Made by a program: the position numbers and the translations under genes. 64,000 bases of DNA from Streptomyces fungicidicus (GTDB lineage Bacteria; Actinomycetota; Actinomycetes; Streptomycetales; Streptomycetaceae). Shown here one piece after another: positions 17,374-25,996 of this stretch (the first letter of the stretch is position 1; each line of letters opens with the position of its first letter). Below the pieces are notes generated by a model, which was not told the DNA's origin, searched no databases, and saw only the letters and a program-made list of their open reading frames with translations. The DNA lies in contig NZ_CP023408.1 of assembly GCF_003665435.1 (NCBI RefSeq), positions 248,001 through 312,000 of the forward strand, given 5' to 3'.

Positions 17374-17817
17374 GTGACAGCCCCGGAAACCGGAGGCCTC
17401 AGGGCCCGCCCCGCCTTCCGCGCCCAGGCACCCGTCGTCGCGGTGGTCGCGCTCGGCGGGGCAGCGGGGGCGACGGCCCGGTACGCGGCCACCCTCTGGT
17501 GGCCGACCCCGCCGCACGGATTCCCCTGGACGATCCTCTGGGTCAATGCCGTCGGCTGCGCCGTCATCGGGGTGTTCATGGTGGTCGTCACGGAGGTCCG
17601 CGCGGCCCACCCGCTGGTCCGCCCGTTCTTCGGCACCGGAGTGCTCGGCGGGTTCACCACCTTCTCGACCTACGCCGTCGACACACGGAACCTGCTCGAC
17701 GGCGGCCACCTGGCCTCCGGCCTCGTCCATCTCGCGGTGACTCCCTGCGCGGCGCTCCTCGCCGTTTGGACGGCCGCCGCGGCGACCCGCCGAGTACTGA
17801 TCGGGAGGCAGCCATGA
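17374..17817 (+). CDS. crcB: Fluoride channel CrcB/Fluc, first copy
   Basis: A 147-residue four-helix membrane protein that exports fluoride. The family signatures are GGAAGATARY (N-terminal helix), TLWVNAVG-like TILWVNAVGCAVIG, and the pore motif GVLGGFTTFSTYAVD at about 89-103. An extra ~20-residue N-terminal leader precedes the first helix. GTG at 17374 is the start. Its stop overlaps the DUF190 start (ATGA). Many Fluc channels are antiparallel dimers, some formed by two different subunits, so this copy and the second probably pair. Confidence 0.92.
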   Translation: MTAPETGGLRARPAFRAQAPVVAVVALGGAAGATARYAATLWWPTPPHGFPWTILWVNAVGCAVIGVFMVVVTEVRAAHPLVRPFFGTGVLGGFTTFSTYAVDTRNLLDGGHLASGLVHLAVTPCAALLAVWTAAAATRRVLIGRQP

Positions 17818-18161
17818 CGCGGCTGACCGGCACCGTCCTCCGTCTGACCGTGTACGTCGGCGAGAACGACACCTGGCAGCACCGGCCCCTCTACTCGGAG
17901 ATCGTCCACCGGGCCCGTGCCGCCGGGCTCGCGGGCGCCAGTGTCTTCCGCGGCGTCGAGGGCTTCGGCGCCTCCTCCGTCGTCCACACCTCCCGGCTGC
18001 TGTCCCTGAGCGAGGACCTCCCGGTGGCGGTCGTCGTGGTCGACACCGAGGAACGGGTACGGGCCTTCCTGCCGGAACTCGACGAACTCGTCGACGAAGG
18101 TCTGGTGCTGCTCGACCGCTGCGAGGTCGTCCGGCACGCGCACCGTGAGGGGCCGCGGTGA
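17814..18161 (+). CDS. DUF190 protein between two crcB genes
   Basis: A 115-residue cytoplasmic protein with the DUF190 pattern: LRLTVYVGENDTWQHRPLYSEIVHRARAAGLAGASVFRG, then GFGASSVVHTSRLLSLSEDLPVAVVVVDTEE. The fold is PII-like. It is often found with crcB genes and is inferred to regulate or sense for the channel. It overlaps both flanking genes by four bases, so all three are made together. Confidence 0.9.
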   Translation: MTRLTGTVLRLTVYVGENDTWQHRPLYSEIVHRARAAGLAGASVFRGVEGFGASSVVHTSRLLSLSEDLPVAVVVVDTEERVRAFLPELDELVDEGLVLLDRCEVVRHAHREGPR

Positions 18162-18532
18162 ACTGGCTGTACGTGGTGCTGGGCGCCATGGTCGGAGCAC
18201 CGCTGCGCTACCTCACCGACCGCGCCGTCCAGTCCCGGCACGACTCGGTGTTCCCCTGGGGCACCTTCACGGTCAACGTCACCGGCAGCCTGGTCCTCGG
18301 CCTGCTCACCGGCGCGGCGGCGGCGGGCGCGGCGGGGTCCCCCCTCCAACTGCTGATCGGCACGGGCCTGTGCGGCGCCCTGACCACCTACTCCACCTTC
18401 TCCTACGAGACCCTCCGCCTGGCCGGGACCGGCGCCCGCGCCTACGCCGCCCTGAACGTGGCGGCGAGCGTGGCGGCCGGCCTGGGCGCGGCCTTCGCCG
18501 GCGCGGCCCTGGCCGGCGCGGTGTGGGGTTAG
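18158..18532 (+). CDS. crcB: Fluoride channel CrcB/Fluc, second copy
   Basis: A 124-residue four-helix fluoride channel subunit. Key motifs are GAMVGAPLRYLTDRAVQ, FPWGTFTVNVTGSLVLGLL with the conserved asparagine, and GLCGALTTYSTFSYE. GTG at 18158 overlaps the DUF190 stop. Its own stop TAG shares bases with the stop of the converging desaturase gene (18529-18532). Confidence 0.92.
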   Translation: MNWLYVVLGAMVGAPLRYLTDRAVQSRHDSVFPWGTFTVNVTGSLVLGLLTGAAAAGAAGSPLQLLIGTGLCGALTTYSTFSYETLRLAGTGARAYAALNVAASVAAGLGAAFAGAALAGAVWG

Positions 18533-19575
18533 GGCCCGCCCCGCAGCGGCTCGCCGACCTCCCTGAGGTGGCGCAGCGCCGCACGGTGCGAGGCGAGCAG
18601 ACCGGTCCGGCAGTACGGAACGCCCAGCTCGGCGCAGTACCGCTCGGTGATGAGCTGCGCCCTTCCCAGGGCCGGCGTCGGCATGCTGGGGAACAGATGG
18701 TGCTCGATCTGGTAGTTCAGCCCGCCCATGAACGCGTCGACGAACACCCCGCCGTCGACGTTGCGGGAGGTGAGGACCTGGCGGCGCAGGAAGTCCAGCT
18801 CGGTGCCCTCCTCGACCATCGGCATCCCCTTGTGGTTGGGGGCGAAGACCGAGCCGAGGTAGATGCCGAACAGCCCCTGGTGCACCGCGAGGAACGCGAG
18901 CGCCCGGCCGGGGGAGAGGACCAGGAACAGGCCGCCGAAATAAACGGCGAAGTGGGCGACGAGAAGCGTTCCCTCCAGCACCGGCCGCTTCACCGAAGGG
19001 CCCAGCAGGGCCTTGAAACTGCTGAAACTGAGATTCAGCCCCTCCAGGGTGAGCAGCGGAAAGAAAAGGGCCGCCTGGTGCTTTCCGATGAAACGCGCGG
19101 GGCCTTTCGCCTGTTTCGCCTGCCGCCGTGACCACACCAGGATGTCGGGAGCGACATCCGGGTCCTTCTTCTCGTGATTGGGGTTCGCATGGTGCCGGGT
19201 GTGCTTGTTCATCCACCAGCCGTAGCTCATGCCCAGCAGCACGTTGGCCACCACCAGTCCACCCGTCTCATTGGCGCGCCGCCGGGAGAACACCTGGCGG
19301 TGGGCCAGATCGTGCGCGGCCAGTCCGAGCTGGCCGAACACCAGGGCCATGACCGCGGCGACGATCAGCTGGCTCCAGCTGTCGCCCAGGGTGAGGAAGG
19401 CGGCGACACCGCCCGCGAGCGCGAGGCCCACCGCCCCGAAGCGCACCGTGTAGTACAGCGGGCGGCGCCGCAGCAGACCCGCCTCGGCCATACGCCGTGA
19501 CAATTCGGCGAAATCGCTTCCCCTTTCCCGCTCGCGTGGGGGAGGGACATCACTGAGTACCGTTGGATTGGCCAT
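18529..19575 (-). CDS. Membrane fatty-acid desaturase (acyl-lipid/acyl-CoA type)
   Basis: A 348-residue membrane di-iron desaturase that introduces a double bond into fatty acyl chains. All three histidine boxes are present: HDLAH (88-92), HTRHH (125-129) and QIEHH (about 289-293). Four long hydrophobic stretches surround them. ATG at 19575 lacks a clear ribosome site; an internal ATG (MAEAGLL) is less likely because it removes only a soluble leader. The electron donor, perhaps a ferredoxin, is not encoded nearby. Confidence 0.9.
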   Translation of the reverse strand: MANPTVLSDVPPPRERERGSDFAELSRRMAEAGLLRRRPLYYTVRFGAVGLALAGGVAAFLTLGDSWSQLIVAAVMALVFGQLGLAAHDLAHRQVFSRRRANETGGLVVANVLLGMSYGWWMNKHTRHHANPNHEKKDPDVAPDILVWSRRQAKQAKGPARFIGKHQAALFFPLLTLEGLNLSFSSFKALLGPSVKRPVLEGTLLVAHFAVYFGGLFLVLSPGRALAFLAVHQGLFGIYLGSVFAPNHKGMPMVEEGTELDFLRRQVLTSRNVDGGVFVDAFMGGLNYQIEHHLFPSMPTPALGRAQLITERYCAELGVPYCRTGLLASHRAALRHLREVGEPLRGGP

Positions 19576-19683
19576 GCGCTCGAGTATGTGAACGATCGCG
19601 CGGCGGTGGAATGCTGGTGGCCCCGGCGGGAAGTGCTGCCGGCCCCCGGAGGGGGGTGTGGCTGACCCCACCCCGTCCCGCGC

Positions 19684-19747
19684 TTGACAGTGCCCGAGCC
19701 GCCGCCGCACCATCGGCCTCGTGAACCTGTCAGACAGCCAGACAGGT
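19684..19747 (+). promoter_or_regulatory. gntR promoter with dyad overlapping its start codon
   Basis: TTGACA at 19684-19689 is a consensus -35. An 18-base spacer leads to CACCAT (19708-19713), which places transcription start at or next to the GTG at 19721, so the mRNA may be leaderless. An inverted repeat ACCTGTC (19725-19731) and GACAGGT (19741-19747) sits just inside the gene, with a smaller palindrome CTGTCAGACAG at 19727-19737. A GntR protein bound there would block its own promoter. Confidence 0.6.
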
Positions 19748-20443
19748 GGCGCGGGACCGCGGCGCGTCAGCGCGACGGAAGCGGTGCTCTCCCACCTCCG
19801 CGGCGCCATAGAGCGCGGCGCGTACGCGATCGGCGACAAGCTCCCCTCCGAGGCCGAGCTCTGCCGCACCCTCGAGGTCTCCCGGCCCGTGCTGCGCGAG
19901 GCGCTGCGGGCCCTGCAGACCATGGGGCTGACCGTGTCCAGGACCGGCAGGGGCACCTTCGTCGTCGCCGACGCCGTCGAGGAGCCCACCTTCGGCGACT
20001 ACGCGGCAGGCGATCTGATGGAGGTGCGCCGGCACATCGAGATCCCGGTCGCCGGGTACGCCGCCCGCCGCCGCACCCCGGAGAACCTGGACCGCCTGAA
20101 CCGTCTGCTGGACCGGATGGAACGGGAGACCGACACCGCCGCCTGGGCCGCCATGGACACCCTGTTCCACCTCGCCGTGGCCGAGGCCGCCCAGAACCCC
20201 GTCTTCCGCCGCGTCATCGAGGAGATCCGGGACGCCCTCGCGCGCCAGTCCGCCTTCCTCAACGAACTCGGCGGCCGCCGCGAGCAGTCCGACCGCGAGC
20301 ACCGGGCGATCGTCCAGGCGCTGACCGACGGCTCCGAGCACGACGCGACCGAGGCCATGACCCACCATCTCGACCGCGTCGGGACGACCCTCACCGACAT
20401 CGTGCGCCGCGGGCGCACGAACCCCACCGGAGCCGGCACGTGA
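19721..20443 (+). CDS. GntR-family regulator, FadR/FCD subgroup
   Basis: A 240-residue regulator with an N-terminal winged helix (KLPSEAELCRTLEVSRPVLREALRALQTMGL, about 41-71) and a helical FCD ligand domain with conserved residues in DTLFHLAVAEAA and HRAIVQAL. The stop overlaps the asparaginase start as GTGA. The operon suggests that it senses an amino acid such as asparagine or aspartate; this is inference. GTG at 19721 fits the -35 spacing. Confidence 0.9.
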   Translation: MNLSDSQTGGAGPRRVSATEAVLSHLRGAIERGAYAIGDKLPSEAELCRTLEVSRPVLREALRALQTMGLTVSRTGRGTFVVADAVEEPTFGDYAAGDLMEVRRHIEIPVAGYAARRRTPENLDRLNRLLDRMERETDTAAWAAMDTLFHLAVAEAAQNPVFRRVIEEIRDALARQSAFLNELGGRREQSDREHRAIVQALTDGSEHDATEAMTHHLDRVGTTLTDIVRRGRTNPTGAGT

Positions 20444-21498
20444 CCCCCGCCACACCGGCCCACGACCACCAGCGAGACATCATGCACGACAGCCTCCCCG
20501 CGGACGCCCCCCTGGTCCGCGACCCCCTCCACGCCCCCGTCGCCCACCTGGTACGCGGCGGCATCGTCGAAGGCGTCCACTACGGCTCCGTCGTCGTCCT
20601 CGGCGCCGGCGGCGAGGTCCGGTTCCGGCTCGGCGACACCGAGGCCGCCTTCTACCCGCGCTCCGCGCTCAAGCCCGTCCAGGCCGCGGCGATGGTCCGC
20701 GCGGGACTCCCGCTCGACGGCGAGCTGCTGTCGCTCGCCGCGGCCAGCCACTCCGGCGAGGAACGCCACCTCGCCGGCGCCCGGCGCATCCTCGAACTCG
20801 CCGGGCTGACGGAGGACGACCTCGGCAACGTCCCGGACCTCCCCCTCGACCCGGCCGTCCGGGACACCTGGATACGCGAGGGCCGCCCGCCGTCCCGGCT
20901 CGCCCAGAACTGCTCCGGCAAGCACGCCGCCATGCTGTACACCGCCCGGCTCAACGGCTGGTCCCTCGACGACTACCTCGACCCCGCCCACCCGCTCCAG
21001 CGGATGATCGCCGAGACGGTCGAGGACCTCACCGGGCAGCGTGTCGCCACGGTCACCGCCGACGGCTGCGGCGCACCGCTGTTCGCGGTCTCGCTGCACG
21101 GCCTCGCACGCGCCGCCGCGCGGATCACCACCGCCGCGCCCGGCACCCCGGAGGCACGCGTGGCATTCGCGATGCGCGAGCACGCGGAGATGGCCTCCGG
21201 GTCCGGCCGGGACGTGGCCGCGCTGATGCGGGCGGTCCCGGGGCTGCTCGCCAAGGACGGCTTCGAGGGCGTGCAGGTGGCCGCGCTGCCGGACGGACGC
21301 GCCGTCGCCGTGAAGATCGCCGACGGGGCGAGCCGGGCGCGGATCCCCGTGACCGCGGGGGCGCTGGCGAGGGCGGGTGTCGATCCGTCACCGCTCGCGG
21401 AGTTCGGCGGAGAGGTGCTGCTCGGGGGCGGACGGCCGGTGGGGGAGGTCCGGCCGGTCCTCGCGCTGCGCCCGGAGCCCGTGCCCGCCCTGCTCTGA
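20440..21498 (+). CDS. Asparaginase, thermolabile (asparaginase II, Rhizobium-type) family
   Basis: An enzyme hydrolysing L-asparagine to aspartate and ammonia, unrelated to the classical EcAII fold. Family marks are AFYPRSALKPVQAAAMV, SHSGEERHLAGA, QNCSGKHAAML and TADGCGAPLFAVSL. GTG at 20440 overlaps the GntR stop and has GGAG seven bases upstream, giving 352 residues. An ATG at 20482 would give 338 and is the alternative. Coupling to a GntR regulator suggests substrate induction. Confidence 0.88.
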   Translation: MTPATPAHDHQRDIMHDSLPADAPLVRDPLHAPVAHLVRGGIVEGVHYGSVVVLGAGGEVRFRLGDTEAAFYPRSALKPVQAAAMVRAGLPLDGELLSLAAASHSGEERHLAGARRILELAGLTEDDLGNVPDLPLDPAVRDTWIREGRPPSRLAQNCSGKHAAMLYTARLNGWSLDDYLDPAHPLQRMIAETVEDLTGQRVATVTADGCGAPLFAVSLHGLARAAARITTAAPGTPEARVAFAMREHAEMASGSGRDVAALMRAVPGLLAKDGFEGVQVAALPDGRAVAVKIADGASRARIPVTAGALARAGVDPSPLAEFGGEVLLGGGRPVGEVRPVLALRPEPVPALL

Positions 21499-21506
21499 CA
21501 CGGCGT

Positions 21507-22652
21507 TCAGTCCGTCGGTACCGGTCCCCAGCGCAGGCGCAGATACAGGGACACGCCGGCGGCGCCCAGCAGGGCGGCCGCGGCGACGGGCCAGGCCGGC
21601 GGGTGGGCGGGTGCGTGGTGCCGGCGTGCCGCCGGCTCCGCCTCCGGGCCGCGCAGGGGGCCTGGGCGCAGGGCGTCCAGGGAGCCCACCGGATCGACCC
21701 GGCCGGTCGCCTCGAACCCCCAGTCGAGCAGCGAGCGCGCCTCCTCGTAGACCGCGTGGCCGCCACCCGACTGGGGGTTCATCACCGTCACCACCAGGGT
21801 GTGGCCGTCCCGGCGGGCGGCCGCCACGAGCGTGTTGCCGGCGTTGCTGGTGTAGCCGTTCTTGATCCCGACGAGACCGTCGTAGGCTTCGACGCCGTCC
21901 GCGCCGGTGAGCAGCCGGTTGGTGTTCACGATGCCGAAGGATCCGCCGTCGCGGGCCGGGAACCGCGCCTCGTGCCGGGCGCAGTACCGCGCGAACTCGG
22001 CGTTGCGCAGCCCGGCCCGGCCGAACACCGCCAGGTCGAACGCCGACGAGACCTGTCCCGGCGTGTCGTAGCCGTCGGGGGACTTCACCCGGGTGTCGCG
22101 GGCGCCCAGCGCGCGGGCCTCGGCCTGCATCCGCTCTGCCGTCACCCGCCAGCCGCCGCTGAGCGTGGCGAGGACCCGCACGGCATCGTTGCCGGAGCTG
22201 AGGAAGACCCCGTTCCAGAGGTCGGAGACCCGGTAGGCGCGGTCCTCGGCGACCCCGACCAGGCTGCTGCCGGGGCCGATGTCCGCCAGCTCCCGCTCGC
22301 TGACCCGGTGCCGGATGCCGGCCGGCAGGGCGGGCAGCACGGTGAGCGCGAACAGCGTCTTGAGCGTGCTGGCCGGCGGCAGCCGGCGGTGCGCGTCGTG
22401 CGCCGCCAGTACGTCACCGGTGCGGGCGTCGGCGACCAGCCACGACAGGGCGGACACCTCGGGGACCTCGGGCGCTCCCGGACGCGGGCGGACCTGCGTG
22501 CCGGGCCGGTGCAGCGGGGAGGATGCCGTGGCCGCGGCGTCCGGCCCGGGGTCCGCGCCCGCGGTCGCCGCGGCGGGCGCCAGAACCAGCAGACCCGCCG
22601 TGCAGAGCACGCAGGTGGACACGGCAGCCCGCGAAGCAAATCCGATAGTCAT
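21507..22652 (-). CDS. D-alanyl-D-alanine carboxypeptidase (S11, DacC/PBP5-like), membrane anchored
   Basis: A 381-residue exported enzyme trimming stem peptides of peptidoglycan. There is a signal peptide, then a penicillin-binding domain with the SxxK serine in PASTLK (about 95-98) and SGN (about 153-155). The third motif reads KNG (about 263-265) instead of KTG, an unusual change that could alter activity. A C-terminal hydrophobic helix (WPVAAAALLGAAGVSLYL) gives a second anchor. ATG at 22652 has no evident ribosome site. The neighbours do not suggest a pathway. Confidence 0.9.
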   Translation of the reverse strand: MTIGFASRAAVSTCVLCTAGLLVLAPAAATAGADPGPDAAATASSPLHRPGTQVRPRPGAPEVPEVSALSWLVADARTGDVLAAHDAHRRLPPASTLKTLFALTVLPALPAGIRHRVSERELADIGPGSSLVGVAEDRAYRVSDLWNGVFLSSGNDAVRVLATLSGGWRVTAERMQAEARALGARDTRVKSPDGYDTPGQVSSAFDLAVFGRAGLRNAEFARYCARHEARFPARDGGSFGIVNTNRLLTGADGVEAYDGLVGIKNGYTSNAGNTLVAAARRDGHTLVVTVMNPQSGGGHAVYEEARSLLDWGFEATGRVDPVGSLDALRPGPLRGPEAEPAARRHHAPAHPPAWPVAAAALLGAAGVSLYLRLRWGPVPTD

Positions 22653-22743
22653 ACCGCAAACGTAGGAATGGTCCCCGGAATCACCGCGCTGCCCCGGCCG
22701 GGGACCGTCCGCGAGCACCCGGATGCCACACCCCGGCCGCGTG

Positions 22744-22878
22744 TCAGCCGCCGGGCAGAGTGGGCTGGACGAGCCGCAGGAACGACGCGTTGTCGGGGGT
22801 CTCGCGCATCCGTCCGAGCAGTGTCTCGAGATCGGCCTGCCCGTCCCGCGACCGCAGCACCCGCCGCGGCCCCCGCAC
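22744..22878 (-). CDS. Possible 44-residue small protein
   Basis: A short open frame from GTG 22878 follows the SnoaL gene on the same strand. The last ~30 codons end in G or C in most cases and encode a plausible helical sequence (ADLETLLGRMRETPDNASF). This differs from the Arg/Pro-rich shadows typical of this DNA. No ribosome site is obvious and I know no homologue, so it could also be a decayed gene end. Confidence 0.3.
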   Translation of the reverse strand: MRGPRRVLRSRDGQADLETLLGRMRETPDNASFLRLVQPTLPGG

Positions 22879-22919
22879 GGCCGTCGCGGGCCCGTGCGGC
22901 GGAGTCTCCCCCCGCGGGT

Positions 22920-23324
22920 TCAGGCGGGGTTCTCCTGGGCCCGCGCCGCGTCGGCGATCTGCTCGAACCGCGCCCCCATGGCCGCCGCCAGCGCCTGCGC
23001 GCCCGACAACGGGCGGACCATCACGGTCAGTTCGTCGATGAGGCCGTCGTCGTCGACATGGAGGAAGTCGCAGCCCTCGATCCGGCGGTCCCCCACCCGC
23101 GCCGTGAAGACGAGCGCGTGGTCGCGGCCACCGGGGTCGCCGATCCCGCGCACGTACCGGAAGTCCTCGAAGACCTCCGCGACGGCACGCAGGATCGCCG
23201 CGGTGATCGCCCTGCCGGTGTAGGGCTTGAACACGACCGGGCTGGTGAAGACGACGTCCTCGGCCAGCAGCTCGACGACGGCGTCGAGGTCGTGGGCCTC
23301 CACCGCCTCCCGGAATGCTCGCAT
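22920..23324 (-). CDS. SnoaL/NTF2-like protein
   Basis: A 134-residue single NTF2-like domain: RAFREAVEAHDLDAVVELLAEDVVFTSPVVFKPYTG, then DFRYVRGIGDPGG and IEGCDFLHVDDDGLIDELTVMVRP. Relatives include polyketide cyclases and isomerases, but many are of unknown role and no PKS lies nearby. ATG at 23324 has GAAGGAG five bases upstream. It diverges from the methyltransferase gene over 97 bases. Confidence 0.85.
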   Translation of the reverse strand: MRAFREAVEAHDLDAVVELLAEDVVFTSPVVFKPYTGRAITAAILRAVAEVFEDFRYVRGIGDPGGRDHALVFTARVGDRRIEGCDFLHVDDDGLIDELTVMVRPLSGAQALAAAMGARFEQIADAARAQENPA

Positions 23325-23421
23325 CTCGGCTCCTTCGTGCAACTCGTCGAACAGGTGCGGAAGAGAATAATCGCGCGGGTGCCGCCGGTGCCGGGCGGCC
23401 GTGCTCCCCTAAGCTGACGCG

Positions 23422-24180
23422 ATGTTCAGCCCCGAAGGCCCCCGGCTGCGCGAACTCGCCGTCCAGGCTCTGTCGTCCGTGGAACACGGCTACGACCTGC
23501 TCGCGCCGAAGTTCGACCACACCCCCTTCCGCACGCCCGACTCGGTGCTCGACGCCACCACGGAGGCGCTGCGCTCCTCGGGCCCCTTCGACGCCGGGCT
23601 CGACCTGTGCTGCGGCACCGGAGCGGGCATCGACGTACTGAGGCAGGTGTGCCGGGGGAGCGTCACCGGAGTCGACTTCAGCACCGGCATGCTGACCGTC
23701 GCACGGGAACGCGCCCGCCCGCAGGGGCCGGCGGTCGGCTGGGTGCGGGCGGACGCGCGGGCGCTGCCGTTCGGCCCCGTCTTCGACCTCGTGGTCAGCT
23801 TCGGCGCGTTCGGCCACTTCCTGCCGCGTGAACTGCCGGGGCTGTTCACCCAGGTCCACTCGGTGCTGCGGCCGGGCGGACGGTTCGTCTTCCCGGTGGT
23901 CGCGCCGCCCCGGCCGGGCTCGCTCACCTACGGGATGCTGCTGGGCTTCGACGCCGTGATGCGGGTGCGCAACGCCGTCCGGCGCCCGCCGTTCGTCATG
24001 TACTACCGTGCCGTCCGCTTCGGCGACATGGGGCGGGAGCTGACCCGGGCCGGACTCCGGGTGGAGCTGCGGGCGTTGCCGGAGTTCGGCCGGCGCCGGG
24101 ACGGCAGTCCGCGGGTCAGGCTGGTGGTCGCCACGCGCCCCGGGGCCGGCCGGAGCGCGGCCGGTCCCGTCGACGCGTAG
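23422..24180 (+). CDS. SAM-dependent class I methyltransferase
   Basis: A 252-residue Rossmann methyltransferase. Motif I is DLCCGTGAG (61-69), the acidic motif II is TGVDFSTGML, and motif IV-V is FDLVVSFGAFGHF followed by VLRPGGRFVF. The substrate is unknown. Stops of this gene and the converging esterase are about 20 bases apart. Confidence 0.88.
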   Translation: MFSPEGPRLRELAVQALSSVEHGYDLLAPKFDHTPFRTPDSVLDATTEALRSSGPFDAGLDLCCGTGAGIDVLRQVCRGSVTGVDFSTGMLTVARERARPQGPAVGWVRADARALPFGPVFDLVVSFGAFGHFLPRELPGLFTQVHSVLRPGGRFVFPVVAPPRPGSLTYGMLLGFDAVMRVRNAVRRPPFVMYYRAVRFGDMGRELTRAGLRVELRALPEFGRRRDGSPRVRLVVATRPGAGRSAAGPVDA

Positions 24181-24199
24181 ACCGGCCGGCCCGGTTCGC

Positions 24200-25168
24200 T
24201 CAGATGTACGCGCGCATCCAGCGCAGCTTGGCCGCCTCCTGGAACGGGCCGCCGCCCTCGTGGTCGTTGAAGTCGTACACCTCGATCGCCTTGTCGTCGT
24301 GCGCCCAGGCGTTGAACGCCCCGAAGACCGTCGAGGGCGGGCAGGTCTGGTCCTCCAGGGCGGTCGAGAACAGGGCGGGCGCGGTGCCGCGGGCGGCGAA
24401 GTGCACGCCGTCGAAGTAGGACAGGGTGCGCAGCGCGTCCTCGAAGCGGCCCCGGTGCGTCTTGAGGTAGAGGCCGATCTCCCGGTACGGATTGCGGTCG
24501 GTGAGCGTCGTCGCACGCGGGAAGTCGCACAGGAACGGCACGTCCGGCGCGACGGCGGCCAGGTCCGGGACGAGGCCGCCCACCGCGAGGGTGATGCCGC
24601 CGCCCTGGCTGGCGCCCACGGCCACCGTGCGGCTCGCGTCGGTCAGCGGGTGCGAGCGCGCCGCCTCCACCGCGCGCACGGCGTCCGTGAACACCCGGCG
24701 GTAGTAGTAGTTCTCGGGCGCGTCCATGCCCCGCGTCATGAACCCGGGATAGGCCGGCGCGCCGCCGACCGGGTCCGCGGTACCGCCGCCGGCGCCCCAG
24801 GCGCTGCCCTGTCCGCGGGTGTCCATCACGAAGTGGGCCCGGCCCGTGGACGCCCACAGCAGATGCTCGTGGGGCAGTCCGCGGCCGCCGCCGTAGCCGA
24901 TGAACTCCACCACCAGCGGCAGCGGGGCGTCGGCGCCGGCGGGCAGCGTCAGCCAGCCCTTGACCGGGTGACCGCCGAACCCCGCGAACGTCACGTCGAA
25001 CACCCGCACGGTGGACAGGCCCGTGTCGACCGGCTCGAAACGCGCGTCCAGCTCGTGCTCGCGTGCCTCGTCGAGCGTCTTGGACCAGAACGCGTCGAAG
25101 TCCTCGGGCGCGGTGGACGCGCTGCGGTACTCGCGCAGTTCGTCGAGGGGGAGGTCGAACAGGGCCAT
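24200..25168 (-). CDS. Acetyl-xylan esterase / cephalosporin-C deacetylase family (CE7)
   Basis: A 322-residue cytoplasmic alpha/beta hydrolase that removes acetyl groups from short xylo-oligosaccharides or related esters. The catalytic triad is readable: Ser187 in GASQGGG, Asp273 in ALEDQTCPP and His303 in NDHEGGG. The CE7 marks RGQG and the oxyanion region GYGGGRG are also present. No signal peptide is seen. In the promoter side, TCACCTG and CAGGTGA (about 25218-25262) form a long-range dyad of unknown use. Confidence 0.92.
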   Translation of the reverse strand: MALFDLPLDELREYRSASTAPEDFDAFWSKTLDEAREHELDARFEPVDTGLSTVRVFDVTFAGFGGHPVKGWLTLPAGADAPLPLVVEFIGYGGGRGLPHEHLLWASTGRAHFVMDTRGQGSAWGAGGGTADPVGGAPAYPGFMTRGMDAPENYYYRRVFTDAVRAVEAARSHPLTDASRTVAVGASQGGGITLAVGGLVPDLAAVAPDVPFLCDFPRATTLTDRNPYREIGLYLKTHRGRFEDALRTLSYFDGVHFAARGTAPALFSTALEDQTCPPSTVFGAFNAWAHDDKAIEVYDFNDHEGGGPFQEAAKLRWMRAYI

Positions 25169-25311
25169 CAGGGACCGCCTTCGTGGAGAGACAGTGCGAA
25201 GCGATGACACCGTACGTGGATCACCTGTGACATCGCCAGAGGCTTCGGGAGAAGTCCCAGGTGAAAGGCGCAGAAAGCGATTACTGCCGAGTACTCGGGC
25301 ACGGGGCCGGC

Positions 25312-25893
25312 TCAGGCGCCGCGGTGCGACCACTCCGGCTCGGCGCGGGCCCAGGCCCGCTCCCACTCCGCCAGCCTGCGGCGCATGGCCGCCCCGCGCA
25401 CCGCCCGGTGCGCGAGCAGCACCGCGGCCGCAGTGCCGCCCGCCGCCCCCGCCCCCATGCCGATGCCGTACTGCCACACCGAGGCGTCGTCGACCGGGGG
25501 TTCCACATCGCGCCCCCGGGAGTCGAACCACACGTGCACCACGTCTCCGGGACGCGCGTGCACCGGGACCCGGGCGGCGGCGGTGCGGGTGACCTCGCCG
25601 GGCTCCGTCCAACGCACGTCGGCGCGCAGGACCTGCCGTTCGCCCGACTCGGCGGCGGGCCAGGACCGGGACGGCCGCTCCACGACCTCGGCGCGCACCC
25701 GGTGGCGGTCGCCGCGCTGTTCCAGCGCGGTCGCCCGCGCCTCGCCGTGCGCCCACCAGGCGGTGACCGCGCCCACCAGGGGCGCGCCCACGCACAGCAG
25801 CACGGCGACGGCCAGCACCGTCCACCCCTCGACGACGTCCGAACGGCGGCACAGCGGACCACGCCGGCGGCGGCACAGCACCCGCGTTCGCAT
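25312..25893 (-). CDS. Rv1733c-like membrane protein, copy 1
   Basis: A 193-residue protein with two membrane helices (about 23-45 and 143-163) around a soluble extracytoplasmic loop of beta type with VVHVWFDSRGR. This layout and the loop motifs match M. tuberculosis Rv1733c, a DosR-regulon antigen of unknown function. A second copy is at 57078-57683. ATG at 25893 has GGGAGG six bases upstream. Confidence 0.8.
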   Translation of the reverse strand: MRTRVLCRRRRGPLCRRSDVVEGWTVLAVAVLLCVGAPLVGAVTAWWAHGEARATALEQRGDRHRVRAEVVERPSRSWPAAESGERQVLRADVRWTEPGEVTRTAAARVPVHARPGDVVHVWFDSRGRDVEPPVDDASVWQYGIGMGAGAAGGTAAAVLLAHRAVRGAAMRRRLAEWERAWARAEPEWSHRGA

Positions 25894-25996
25894 CTTCGAC
25901 CTCCCTGCCGTCACCGCGGCCGGGTGCCCGGCCGCCCGTGCGCGAAACGGCGGGCGTCCGGGCCCGCCGCGCCGCCGCCACGGCGGGGGACCGGGG

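Noticed and set aside
25952..25965. GGGCGTCCGGGCCC as another DosR-like box near the first Rv1733c-like gene
   Set aside because: It lacks the C at position five and the conserved CCTTCGGCCC core; this GC-rich DNA yields such strings by chance.
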